From Paenibacillus sp. GSMTC-2017 (lineage in GTDB: Bacteria; Bacillota; Bacilli; Paenibacillales; Paenibacillaceae): a stretch of DNA of 64,000 nt. The position numbers were made by a program, and so were the translations under genes. Shown piece after piece: positions 9,127 through 16,926 of the stretch. The notes below the pieces were generated by a model that made no database searches, was not told the origin of the DNA, and saw only the letters and a list, made by a program, of their open reading frames with translations. The stretch spans positions 868,022 through 932,021 of the forward strand of contig NZ_JAECMT010000001.1 in assembly GCF_016019935.1 (NCBI RefSeq). Reading direction: 5' to 3'. Position 1 is the first letter of the stretch; the number at the start of each line of letters is the position of its first letter.

Positions 9127-10011
9127 TTAGTAGAAGGTTATGACCCCATTATTATCCAAACTAGTAACTGACTGCTTAGTGTTGGTTATTCGTGCAGTGA
9201 TATTATTGTTTGTGATTCTAGGACAAGCTTTAAGCAAAGCTTTTGTATACTCATGTTGAGGATAGTTAATCAGTATTTCTGTTGGTCCTGCTTCGACGAT
9301 TGCACCTTTTTTCATCACAACCATTTCTTCTGAATGCTTGATTACTTGACGCAAATCATGTGAGATCAACAATACAGCACATCCTGTTTTCTTCTGCATG
9401 GACTTGATCAAATCAAGTATGGCTTCTCCAGTCAGTACATCAAGAGCTGTAGTAGGTTCATCTGCAATTAGCAGCGAAGGCTCAAGCATTAGAGCACAAG
9501 CAAGTGCAACCCGCTGGCATTGTCCTCCACTCAGTTGAAATGGATAACTTCGATAAATACGTTCTACCGGTAATTCCATCAATTCCAGCCAATTAATTGC
9601 TATTTCACGAGCCTGTCGTCTCGGCTTCTGCTGATGAAACATGATTAACTCTTCCATCGCTTTACCAATTCGCATAAACGGAGTAAGACTCCCTTCAAAA
9701 TCTTGAAACATCCATCCTATTTCAGAACCTCTTAACTTTTGCTTTTCCTTGGAGGACCAAGGGATGATATCTTCACCATGCCATCGAATAGAGCCATTAT
9801 TTATTTTCAGAGGCTGCGGTAATAAACCAGCAATTGCACTTGCTGTTACACTTTTTCCGCTACCACTTTCTCCAACAATCGCTAATGTCTGACCTGCTTT
9901 TATAGTAAATTGGATGTCAGAAATAATCGGTTTTCGTTGGCTTCCGTGATCGTTAACTATTATTAGTCTCTCGACCTGAAGAATCGGTATATTGCGTCTA
10001 CTCTCTCCCAT
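9127..10011 (-). CDS. cntD: Metallophore ABC importer ATP-binding protein (CntD-like, DppD family)
   Basis: This ATPase of 294 residues has Walker A VGESGSGKSV, a Q-loop region in GWMFQDFEGSLTPFMRIG, the signature LSGGQCQRVALACALM, Walker B LLIADEPTTALD and the H-loop LLISHDLRQV. The signature has CQ instead of the common RQ, which is tolerated. ATG 10011 is chosen because GATGAGG precedes it at about nine bases; an ATG at 10026 would add five residues but has no visible ribosome-binding site. It pairs with CntF. It follows cntC closely within the operon. Confidence 0.86.
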   Translation of the reverse strand: MGESRRNIPILQVERLIIVNDHGSQRKPIISDIQFTIKAGQTLAIVGESGSGKSVTASAIAGLLPQPLKINNGSIRWHGEDIIPWSSKEKQKLRGSEIGWMFQDFEGSLTPFMRIGKAMEELIMFHQQKPRRQAREIAINWLELMELPVERIYRSYPFQLSGGQCQRVALACALMLEPSLLIADEPTTALDVLTGEAILDLIKSMQKKTGCAVLLISHDLRQVIKHSEEMVVMKKGAIVEAGPTEILINYPQHEYTKALLKACPRITNNNITARITNTKQSVTSLDNNGVITFY

Positions 10012-10053
10012 AACTTGTTTCCTCATCTAATCTTTTTTTGTATTAGTACATCG

Positions 10054-10878
10054 TCATTTGAGTTTGCTATTCTTGACATCTAGATGATCTCTCAATCCTT
10101 CACCAATCAAATTACACGCAATGACAACAATAAATATGGCTAACCCCGGATATAGAATGAGCTGCGGATGTGACTGAAAAAAAGTTCTTCCCTCATTCAA
10201 CATAGCACCCCATTCAGGAGCTGGTGGCTGAGCACCAAGCCCTACATAAGACATCATCGCAATAATCATAATGATCTTCCCTATATCGAGTGATCCAATG
10301 ACTAGAATAGGAGGTATAATCTTTTTGACCAGATGAAGGATCAATATGTTCCATACATTACTACCCGCCGCACGAGCGGCTAATATATAATCTTTTTTTC
10401 GTTCTGCTAACACAATCCCTCTTGCTACTCTCGCGTATCCAATCCATTTCACCCAAACAATAGCAAACATTAGATTTGTCAAACTTGGTCCCAAGAAACC
10501 CGCTATCGCAATTGCGACTACAAATTCGGGCAACGCACTAGCTCCATCAAGGAAACGCATCATAATGGAGTCGAAGCGACCACCTAAATACCCAGACAAC
10601 ATACCAAGCGGTATACCAACGAATACAACGATCATAAGAGTAAGCATTGTAATTCCAATCGTAGTCCGAGCACCTACAACTAGTCTTGAAAACAGACATC
10701 TACCCAGATGATCCGTTCCAAGCGGATAAGAGAAACTAGGTGGAGCAAGCCGCCTTCCCAAGTCAATAGCAAGTGGATCGTTTGCCACTAACCATGAACC
10801 AGTCAGCATCATTAGAACGATTACAGCAAGGATGAACATACCAATCGTAACCATACGATGTGTAAAAAGATGGACCAT
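10054..10878 (-). CDS. cntC: Metallophore ABC importer permease (CntC-like, DppC family)
   Basis: This 274-residue membrane permease has the DppC/NikC diagnostic motif LGTDHLGRCLFSRLVVGAR near residue 53 and the EAA-type coupling loop ILAARAAGSNVWNILILHLV. The C-terminal GLGAQPPAPEWGAMLNEG is also typical of the family. It has about six transmembrane segments, the first at residues 10-32. Its ATG overlaps the cntB stop by one base (TAATG), which implies coupled translation. It forms the membrane channel with CntB. Confidence 0.88.
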   Translation of the reverse strand: MVHLFTHRMVTIGMFILAVIVLMMLTGSWLVANDPLAIDLGRRLAPPSFSYPLGTDHLGRCLFSRLVVGARTTIGITMLTLMIVVFVGIPLGMLSGYLGGRFDSIMMRFLDGASALPEFVVAIAIAGFLGPSLTNLMFAIVWVKWIGYARVARGIVLAERKKDYILAARAAGSNVWNILILHLVKKIIPPILVIGSLDIGKIIMIIAMMSYVGLGAQPPAPEWGAMLNEGRTFFQSHPQLILYPGLAIFIVVIACNLIGEGLRDHLDVKNSKLK

Positions 10879-11822
10879 TACAATGGTTCCCCCTTCCCAT
10901 ATCGAATACGAGGATCGATTATTCCATAAACGAAATCAACAATGAATTGAATCACTACAATAAACAACCCAATTAAAAGTACATAACCTTGAATAACAGG
11001 ATAATCACGCTGAAGTATAGCATCAATCGCTAAGCTTCCAAGTCCCGGTAAAGCGAACATTATTTCAACGACAACTGTGCCCGCAACAAGGCTCCCCATA
11101 CTCATACCTAATACTGTAATTAACGGCAACAGCGCAGGCCTTAGAGCATGGGTCATCAGAATACGAGTTTCCGACAACCCCCTTGCACGTGCGGCTCGTA
11201 CATACTGTTGCGACATACTGTCAATAAGCCCGCTTCGCAGCAACCTAGAATAGATAGCGGACATCGAAAATCCAAGTGTCAGGGACGGAAGTATAAAGTG
11301 CTTAAGTGAGCCGGTGCCCATCGTTGGGAATAAGTTGAATTTATAAGCTAGAAAATAAACAAGTAGTAACCCTAATAAAAAATTGGGGATCGACGCTCCT
11401 AGCAGCGCAAATAATTGACTAAACCGATCTGGCCAGCGATTGGGATAACGAGATGCTAACACCCCTAACGGAGCGGCAATAACAATCATGATGAGTACTC
11501 CACCTGCCAATAATTGAAGGGTTAACGGTAATCTCTCCATCAACAATTCCATTACCATTCGATCATTACTATACGAATAACCCAGATCTAGCTTGAACAA
11601 TCCTTTGAGCCAGCTGAAATATTGATCATAAATCGGTTTGTTAAACCCTAATTTCTCCCTCATCGCTTCTTCATCCGCCTGAGTAACTGCAACCTCGTCT
11701 ATATTCAAAATCGTTAAGACAGGATCACCCGGAGCATATTTCATCAATACAAAGGTCATACCCGATAACAGAAATAATACAATGATGATCGCAACACTTC
11801 TTCTACCGATAAACAGGAGCAT
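10878..11822 (-). CDS. cntB: Metallophore ABC importer permease (CntB-like, DppB family)
   Basis: This 314-residue permease starts with a membrane helix (residues 8-28) followed by the family pattern MKYAPGDPVLTIL and MREKLGFNKPIYDQYFSWL. The coupling loop is VRAARARGLSETRILMTHAL and the C-terminus ends DFVYGIIDPRIRYG, as in DppB/NikB proteins. Its start lies five bases after the cntA stop, and its stop overlaps the start of cntC. It forms the substrate channel with CntC. Confidence 0.88.
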   Translation of the reverse strand: MLLFIGRRSVAIIIVLFLLSGMTFVLMKYAPGDPVLTILNIDEVAVTQADEEAMREKLGFNKPIYDQYFSWLKGLFKLDLGYSYSNDRMVMELLMERLPLTLQLLAGGVLIMIVIAAPLGVLASRYPNRWPDRFSQLFALLGASIPNFLLGLLLVYFLAYKFNLFPTMGTGSLKHFILPSLTLGFSMSAIYSRLLRSGLIDSMSQQYVRAARARGLSETRILMTHALRPALLPLITVLGMSMGSLVAGTVVVEIMFALPGLGSLAIDAILQRDYPVIQGYVLLIGLFIVVIQFIVDFVYGIIDPRIRYGKGEPL

Positions 11823-11826
11823 ACCC

Positions 11827-13461
11827 CTAATTCACATCCAGTTTATTTGTCACAATATAATATTCTTCAGCACCAGGTTCCCAACCGACAATACGATCGT
11901 TAACACCAACAATAAGATTCGGATAGGCAGCATATGCATGAGGCAATTGTTCTTGAATTATTTTAGTTGCTTGTTTAGTAAGGGATATTCGACTTTCTAC
12001 ATCACTAGTCTGGTTAAGTTTGGACAATACGTCGCTAAGTCCTTTCACTTCGATGTTTGCTGGATTGATAGAGCCACCTGGCATTAGAGCCGCATTCAAA
12101 AAATACCCACCATCACCACGAGGTGATGACAATATTGCATATGTAGCTATTTCCCATTGTTTATCTTCGCGCAAGTGGACATCGATATCTTCTGAGACTT
12201 GAATGCGAATTGTAATTCCTACTTTTGCAGCGTCAGATTGCAACAGCTGTGCAATGAGAGGTAGTTCGGGACGACCCTTGTAAGTTACAATATCCAGCGT
12301 TAAAGGCTTACCGTCTTTGTGTAACAATCCATCATTTCCTTGTAAATAACCCAATTCATAAAGTAATGCCTTTGCTTCCTCTACTCTTAACGAATTAGCT
12401 TCTTCCTTATTACCAAATGGTAAGACTGCATGGAAAGGGCCATTTGCTTTTGTTCCATTACCTAGCATAATTCCATTTACTATGCCATCACGATCAATAA
12501 GCATATCAATAGCCTTGCGTACTCTAACGTCACTCATTTCTTTCGTTTGTTGATTGAACATTAGCAAATATACCCGTAGACCCGAAATTGACTTTACACG
12601 TAATGAAGGATCTTTTTGTATCGTTGCAATATTTTCGGCAGGCAATTGATACACAATATCTGCTTTTTTAGACTGCAACGCTAGCGACCTCATGTTGCTA
12701 TCTTCATTAAATTTATACGAAACTTCATTTACTTTCGCGAGACCATCCCAATAACGATCGTATCTTACTAAAGCAATTTCGATGTTTGGTTTAAATACTT
12801 TTACTATAAATGGCCCTGTTCCGACAGGTGCAGCATTAAACGCTTTCTCCCCTATTCGCTTTTTCTCTCCTGCGTCAATAATAGACATGTAAGGATTAAC
12901 TAATTCAGACGGGAGTGCAGGATACGGTTCAGCTGTCGTTATAGTCAACTCTTGTCCTTGTGCTGATAAGGAGGAAATTTTCAAGGAAACAGCTAGTGAT
13001 TCATTTGTCCGTATCGCTTCTTCTAGGGAAGCCTTTACTGCATTCGCATCTAGTTTAGTGCCATTGTGAAACGTCACATTGTCACGAATGGTAAATACCC
13101 ACGTTAACTCATTTACATTCTTCCATTCAGATGCAAGCCATGGTGCAAGCTTCATATCAGCATCCAATCGTAACAACGTTTCTGTTATTCCTGCTCTAAG
13201 CGGTTCCCAGCTCTTCAATGGATCTAGAGAATCCGATTTGAGATTACGAATAATGGTTACTTTTTTGTTAGCTTCAGTTAATCTCTTTCCCTCCCCCTTA
13301 GCCTTAGTCCCCTCTGTTCCACCGTCATTTGTGCTGCATGCCGTTAGTAGTGTTGCCATTACGATGATAGCGGTCATAAACCTCACTGCACTTTTTTTTC
13401 TAAGCTTTCTGATCTTTCCATCCACTCTGTTGCCACTATTCCGCCAATCTAATCTCATCAT
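11827..13461 (-). CDS. cntA: Metallophore-binding lipoprotein (CntA-like, SBP family 5)
   Basis: This 544-residue extracellular binding protein is the first gene of the operon. It has an unusually long basic N-region (about 25 residues) before the hydrophobic core, and the lipobox TLLTAC with Cys42. SBP_bac_5 features include WTFTIRDN..-type WVFTIRDNVTFHNG, FNAAPVGTGPFIV and DVRVRKAIDMLIDRDGI. ATG 13461 is supported by AAGGAGG (13466-13472). In characterised cnt systems CntA binds the metal complex of the opine metallophore and passes it to CntBCDF. Nickel/peptide binding proteins are the close alternative, but cntL and cntM in the same operon favour this call. Confidence 0.86.
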   Translation of the reverse strand: MMRLDWRNSGNRVDGKIRKLRKKSAVRFMTAIIVMATLLTACSTNDGGTEGTKAKGEGKRLTEANKKVTIIRNLKSDSLDPLKSWEPLRAGITETLLRLDADMKLAPWLASEWKNVNELTWVFTIRDNVTFHNGTKLDANAVKASLEEAIRTNESLAVSLKISSLSAQGQELTITTAEPYPALPSELVNPYMSIIDAGEKKRIGEKAFNAAPVGTGPFIVKVFKPNIEIALVRYDRYWDGLAKVNEVSYKFNEDSNMRSLALQSKKADIVYQLPAENIATIQKDPSLRVKSISGLRVYLLMFNQQTKEMSDVRVRKAIDMLIDRDGIVNGIMLGNGTKANGPFHAVLPFGNKEEANSLRVEEAKALLYELGYLQGNDGLLHKDGKPLTLDIVTYKGRPELPLIAQLLQSDAAKVGITIRIQVSEDIDVHLREDKQWEIATYAILSSPRGDGGYFLNAALMPGGSINPANIEVKGLSDVLSKLNQTSDVESRISLTKQATKIIQEQLPHAYAAYPNLIVGVNDRIVGWEPGAEEYYIVTNKLDVN

Positions 13462-13529
13462 TTAAATCCTCCTTAGTTATGTACTGCGTGAAAAACAACC
13501 TTTTCGGGATTCGTTAATCTCTGATCCTT

Positions 13530-13550
13530 TAATCGTAATAAATACGATTA
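13530..13550. promoter_or_regulatory. Zur-type operator, promoter-proximal box
   Basis: TAATCGTA (13530-13537) and TACGATTA (13543-13550) form a perfect inverted repeat around five central bases. It resembles the Bacillus Zur consensus TCGTAATnATTACGA, with a less exact centre. It overlaps the -10 hexamer of the cnt promoter. Confidence 0.7.
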
Positions 13551-13575
13551 TAGATCGTAATTATTACGATTACAA
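13547..13575 (-). promoter_or_regulatory. Sigma-A-type promoter of the cnt operon
   Basis: On the minus strand TTGTAA (13570-13575) and a perfect TATAAT (13547-13552) are separated by exactly 17 bases. The spacer is almost wholly occupied by one Zur-type palindrome, and the -10 is overlapped by a second. The start codon of cntA lies about 85 bases downstream. Confidence 0.7.
13554..13570. promoter_or_regulatory. Zur-type operator, perfect palindrome in the promoter spacer
   Basis: ATCGTAAT-T-ATTACGAT is a perfect 17-base inverted repeat and matches the 7-1-7 Zur box of Bacillus (TCGTAATnATTACGA) at every position. It lies between the -35 and -10 of the cnt promoter, so zinc-loaded Zur would block RNA polymerase. 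Fur and PerR boxes share the 7-1-7 layout but have a different core (TGATAATnATTATCA). Confidence 0.8.
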
Positions 13576-13621
13576 CCCTCTTATTAAAATTAATATTTTT
13601 ATTGACCTTTCAAAAAGATGT

Positions 13622-14092
13622 TCGTTCTAAGTGGATAAATACGCTTAATCTCGGAGAGAAACGGGGAACTTCTTATTCTTAGTACATAAATATGCTTAAT
13701 CGTAGTGAAAGTCGGAAAACTTCCTGTTCTTAATACATAAATGCGCTTAATATCGGAGAATATCGTGGAACTTCTTATTCTTAGTACATAAATACGCTTA
13801 ATCGTAGTGAAAGTCGGAAAACTTCCTGTTCTTAATACATAAATGCGCTTAATATCGGAGAATATCGTGGAACTTCTTATTCTTAATGCATAAATACACT
13901 TAATATCGGAGAATATCGTGGAACTTCTTTATTCTTAGTACATAAATACACTTAATATCGGAGAATATCGTGGAACTTCTTATTCTTAGTACATAAATAC
14001 GCTTAATCGTAGTGAAAGTCGGGAAACTTCCTGTTCTTAATACATAAATGCGCTTAATTCAGAAAAATCGGGAAACTTGTATCTCTCATGTT
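13622..14092. repeat. Tandem array of about nine 51-bp repeats upstream of the cnt operon
   Basis: The marker ACATAAAT or a one- to two-base variant recurs at 13633, 13684, 13735, 13786, 13837, 13888, 13940, 13991 and 14042, a period of 51 (once 52, from an extra T). Two unit types occur: type A contains GTAGTGAAAGTCGGAAAACT and type B contains ATCGGAGAATATCGTGGAAC. Their order is roughly B A B A B B B A plus a degenerate last unit. No ribosome-binding site or start was found. One minus-strand frame stays open across most units, as expected when the period is divisible by three. Confidence 0.85.
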
Positions 14093-14098
14093 TTTGCA

Positions 14099-14141
14099 CA
14101 AAAAAAAGAGCCCCACTCTACAAAATGTGGGACTCTTTTTC
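14099..14141 (-). terminator. Rho-independent terminator of the VOC-family gene
   Basis: Read on the minus strand, AAAGAGTCCCAC and GTGGGGCTCTTT pair with one mismatch around a short loop and are followed by a run of T. It lies 21 bases after the stop of the leftward VOC gene. The plus strand also has T5 after the stem, so it may work in both directions. Confidence 0.85.
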
Positions 14142-14161
14142 GAACTATGTAATTTAAGTCA

Positions 14162-14584
14162 TTACGCTTGTTGTTCGCCTAAATTAAATTGCCAATGTAC
14201 TCCGAATTTGTCAGTTAGCGAACCGTAGCTTTTGCTCCAGAACGTTTCCTGCAGTTCAAGTTCTACTTTACCGCCTTCTTTCAATTTATTAAATGCGGCT
14301 TGTAGTTTCTCTTGGTCTTCTGTAACAATCGCTATCGAAGAATGATTACCGACCGTAAACGGTGAGCCAGGGAACGTATCCGAGAACATAATATAATCAC
14401 CAAATGCATCCAGTCTTGTGTTCATGATTAAATTTTTTGCTGCGTCTGGCAAAGGATAGTCTGGATTTTGTGGGCCGCCACCGAAGGTAGCCATTTCTGG
14501 AACTTCTACACCAAATGCATCTGCATAATGTTCTACCGCTTCGCGACAATTTCCGTTGAAAATCAAATAAGCTACTAAAGACAT
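14162..14584 (-). CDS. VOC-superfamily protein (PhnB/glyoxalase-like)
   Basis: This 140-residue protein has the PhnB-type vicinal-oxygen-chelate layout. It begins SLVAYLIFNGNCREAVEHYA, continues with the middle segment DYIMFSDTFPGSPFTVGN, and ends with SLTDKFGVHWQFNL, where the family often annotates a 3-demethylubiquinone methyltransferase-like fold. Proteins of this family are cytosolic and mostly of unknown substrate; no specific reaction can be assigned. TGGAGG precedes the ATG at 14584. It is flanked by its own terminator and is probably monocistronic. Confidence 0.85.
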   Translation of the reverse strand: MSLVAYLIFNGNCREAVEHYADAFGVEVPEMATFGGGPQNPDYPLPDAAKNLIMNTRLDAFGDYIMFSDTFPGSPFTVGNHSSIAIVTEDQEKLQAAFNKLKEGGKVELELQETFWSKSYGSLTDKFGVHWQFNLGEQQA

Positions 14585-14682
14585 AATTAGCCCTCCATTA
14601 ATTTGAACTATTTTAATTATTGTTACCTAATCTAATTTAATCTATTTTTATAATCTTATCCACACTAATGGCAATCCTATTA

Positions 14683-15348
14683 TTATTCAAACAAGTCACC
14701 AAAAACATCCAGAACCGTCTTCTTCTTTTTTGGGCGGCCATATTTATCGTATCCATAATGTCCATAACCGTGGCCCTGATTATATCCTTGGTTATAGTTT
14801 GGTGGATACGCCGGGTTCGTTGGTTGTGCTTGTCCATATCCAGCAGGTGGCTGGTTATAACTTTGACCACTTACCGGAGGTGTGCCAACTGAACCCGGTT
14901 GTGGATTAACAAATGGTTGACCATAATTAGTACTACCGGGGCTTTGTTGACCAAAGCTTGGTGTCGTTGGCTGTTGACCAAAGCTTGGTGTCGTTGGCTG
15001 TTGACCAAAGCTTGGCGTCGTTGGTTGTTGACCAAAGCTTGGCGTCGTTGGCTGTTGACCAAAGCTAGGTGCCGTTGGCTGTTGACCAAAGCTAGGTGCC
15101 GTTGGCTGTTGACCAAAGCTTGGCGTCGTTGGTTGTTGTGAATTAGCATTGTTGAACGGAGGAGCATTTTTCTGTATCTGCTGTTCCATTCGCTCATAGT
15201 CCTGGCGTACTTCTCTTATCCCTTGCATTAGCTTCTCAAGCTCGCCACGGTCTAACCAAACGCCTTTGCATTCCGGGCATACATCAATTAGCACTTCATC
15301 TTTAACGACTTCTTTCATACGCACATCATTACAAATTGGACATTTCAT
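14683..15348 (-). CDS. Zinc-ribbon (zf-TFIIB type) protein with Gln/Pro repeat region
   Basis: This 221-residue protein opens with a treble-clef zinc ribbon: CPIC at residues 3-6 and CPECKGVWLDRGELEKL, the zf-TFIIB pattern. A helix-prone segment follows, then seven copies of the nine-residue unit PTTPSFGQQ (PTAPSFGQQ in two), then a Gly/Tyr/Pro/Asn-rich tail and a basic end KYGRPKKKKTVLDVFGDLFE. The start is MKCPIC at 15348, preceded by GAGGAG at good spacing; upstream ATGs at 15369 lack a ribosome site. The disordered repeat tail suggests a scaffold or aggregation-prone role, but the function is unknown. Confidence 0.8.
   Translation of the reverse strand: MKCPICNDVRMKEVVKDEVLIDVCPECKGVWLDRGELEKLMQGIREVRQDYERMEQQIQKNAPPFNNANSQQPTTPSFGQQPTAPSFGQQPTAPSFGQQPTTPSFGQQPTTPSFGQQPTTPSFGQQPTTPSFGQQSPGSTNYGQPFVNPQPGSVGTPPVSGQSYNQPPAGYGQAQPTNPAYPPNYNQGYNQGHGYGHYGYDKYGRPKKKKTVLDVFGDLFE
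14944..15132. repeat. 27-bp tandem coding repeat (seven units)
   Basis: Seven 27-base units encode PT(T/A)PSFGQQ inside the zinc-ribbon protein. They differ mainly at GTC/GCC for Thr/Ala and at synonymous sites (AAGCTT/AAGCTA). High identity predicts copy-number variation between strains. Confidence 0.9.
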
Positions 15349-15397
15349 TTTATCACTCCTCTTCATCATACAACCATTTGTACTATCCTATTTCCCC

Positions 15398-15616
15398 TTA
15401 ATCTATCGAAGGAGGAATTCTATCCTCCGAAGCAGGCACATAACGATATGTACGACTTAACTTAAGCACTCGACGGCTTGGCTTACGAATGACGACGATT
15501 GACTCATCCCATGCTACAACTATTCCGAGCACATCGTTAACTTCCATCTCATCCCGCATGACCCGCACTGTTTCACCTGATTGACGAAATGCATCCAATT
15601 GTTCTTCTGATACCAT
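15398..15616 (-). CDS. Conserved small hypothetical protein
   Basis: This 72-residue protein contains a beta-rich core, DVLGIVVAWDESIVVIRKPSRRVLKLSRTYRYV, that looks like a small barrel. It has no signal peptide or membrane segment. The ATG at 15616 has AAGGTGGG about 14 bases upstream, a rather long spacing. It lies upstream of the zinc-ribbon gene on the same strand with a 49-base gap, so the two may be cotranscribed. I do not recognise the family. Confidence 0.6.
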   Translation of the reverse strand: MVSEEQLDAFRQSGETVRVMRDEMEVNDVLGIVVAWDESIVVIRKPSRRVLKLSRTYRYVPASEDRIPPSID

Positions 15617-15679
15617 ACTCTAGCCTGTCCCACCTTCCTCAACTTCCTCCAAGAAGAAGCTTCTAGCTCCCATTATACT

Positions 15680-15717
15680 AAAAAAACCTCAATGATAACA
15701 TTCACTTATCATTGAGG
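15680..15717 (-). terminator. Rho-independent terminator
   Basis: CCTCAATGATAA (15687-15698) and TTATCATTGAGG (15706-15717) form a perfect 12-bp stem. On the minus strand it is followed by TTTTTT. It ends the 106-residue hypothetical gene transcribed leftwards. Confidence 0.9.
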
Positions 15718-15749
15718 TCACATCGTATCTTTATACAAAATACATGCGG

Positions 15750-16070
15750 TTAGCCCACATGCTCACGTGAATCGTTAGTCTCATACCATTCGTCGAGTAC
15801 GCGTGAAGACATTACTCGTTTACTAATGTACTCTCCTTGTTTCTCTGTGAACTGATCATGCCATTCTACAGAAAGCTCTTCACACAGCTTTACGATCGTA
15901 AGCAACTCGGACCAAGCGACGTAACGTTTGTACCAGAAAAACTGCGGATGTTCAATCATATAAGGATATAAATCATCAAACTCCGTATGTTTGCAATCCA
16001 GTGCTCTCTCGAAATGAGTTTTGGCATCGGTTAGCTTCCCATTTAAATATTCTGTAGACATGTTTTCCAT
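15750..16070 (-). CDS. Small hypothetical protein
   Basis: This 106-residue, mainly helical protein is rich in aromatic residues (HPQFFWYKRYVAWSELLTIV) and acidic residues. No signal peptide, membrane helix or metal-binding motif is visible. AGGGGAGG lies eight bases before ATG 16070, and a strong terminator follows the stop, so it is a genuine single-gene unit. The family is not recognised. Confidence 0.65.
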   Translation of the reverse strand: MENMSTEYLNGKLTDAKTHFERALDCKHTEFDDLYPYMIEHPQFFWYKRYVAWSELLTIVKLCEELSVEWHDQFTEKQGEYISKRVMSSRVLDEWYETNDSREHVG

Positions 16071-16152
16071 CTTTGGTGCCTCCCCTCGATCACTTACGTT
16101 TCATTATAAGCGAAATATTCGCTTCGGAAAAGAGCATTAACATTGGTAGATG

Positions 16153-16722
16153 TTACTCAAACTTTATTTCACCATTATCTAGTGATGCAATTCGCACCAA
16201 TGATTCCACACGAATATCTTGTTCTCTAAGCGTCCTAGCACCTGCTTGGAAAGATTTCTCAACTACGATTCCAATTCCTGCTAATGAAGCGCCGGAGCGT
16301 TCAATAATTTTGATAAGGCCACGAGCAGCATCACCATTTGCAATGATATCATCTATAAACAAGACGTGATCGTCACTTGTCAGAAACTGCTTGGAAACCA
16401 TAATATCTGTTACAATTCCTTTTGTAAAAGAAGGCACTCGCTCACAATAAACATCTGGATCAGCGATAAGCGTCTTTTTTCTACGTGCAAATATAAGTGG
16501 GACATCTAGTACTAATGCTGTCGCGAAAGCTGCCGGAATACCTGACGATTCCACTGTTATTACTTTAGTAATCGGTTGTTCAGCGAATCTTTTGGCGAAT
16601 TCCTGCCCCATCTCCATTGTCAATGCCGGATCTACCTGATGATTAATGATAGCATCCATCCGAAGTACATCACTCGACAAGATTGACGACTCTTCAAGTA
16701 TACGTTGTTTCAATTTTTCCAT
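16153..16722 (-). CDS. xpt: Xanthine phosphoribosyltransferase
   Basis: This 189-residue cytosolic enzyme of purine salvage converts xanthine and PRPP to XMP. It starts MEKLKQRILEESSILSSDVL and carries HQVDPALTMEMGQEFAKRF, typical of Xpt. The PRPP-binding loop is VLFIDDIIANGDAARG (about residues 124-139). ATG 16722 is set by GGAGGT (16731-16736); longer versions run into non-conserved sequence. In B. subtilis xpt is preceded by a guanine riboswitch; I could not fit the conserved three-way junction into the 16740-16890 leader. Confidence 0.92.
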   Translation of the reverse strand: MEKLKQRILEESSILSSDVLRMDAIINHQVDPALTMEMGQEFAKRFAEQPITKVITVESSGIPAAFATALVLDVPLIFARRKKTLIADPDVYCERVPSFTKGIVTDIMVSKQFLTSDDHVLFIDDIIANGDAARGLIKIIERSGASLAGIGIVVEKSFQAGARTLREQDIRVESLVRIASLDNGEIKFE

Positions 16723-16871
16723 CTTAACTGACCTCCGCCAAAAATCCCTTTTCGATAAAGTAACATAGGTAAGGTAAAGTACGCAACCATATATAACGCA
16801 ATAAGTGTCATTTATTGTGAACATGTCTCTATCGCAGCATTTTTTCCTATTTAATTTGTATAAAAGAGCAA

Positions 16872-16900
16872 CTTTAGCCCACGGGAATGCGTTTTATAAT
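16872..16900 (+). promoter_or_regulatory. Probable promoter of the lipoprotein gene
   Basis: TATAAT (16895-16900) is perfect and lies 26 bases before the start codon. The -35 (around TTAGCC, 16872-16877, 17-base spacer) is poor. Confidence 0.4.
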
Positions 16901-16926
16901 ATAGATACACGAACGGAGGAACGCAT

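Noticed and set aside
13079..13465. 128-codon frame on the plus strand opposite cntA
   Set aside because: It is antisense to the well-supported cntA coding region, has no ribosome-binding site and resembles no family.
13622..14092. CRISPR array
   Set aside because: The repeats are contiguous 51-base units without unique spacers, and no cas genes are present.
14871..15197. Repetitive frames opposite or shifted to the zinc-ribbon protein
   Set aside because: They arise because the 27-base repeat is open in several frames; only the zinc-ribbon frame has a domain and a ribosome site.
16740..16890. Purine riboswitch in the xpt leader
   Set aside because: Expected by analogy with B. subtilis, but the conserved junction sequences (such as GTTTCTACC) are not present.
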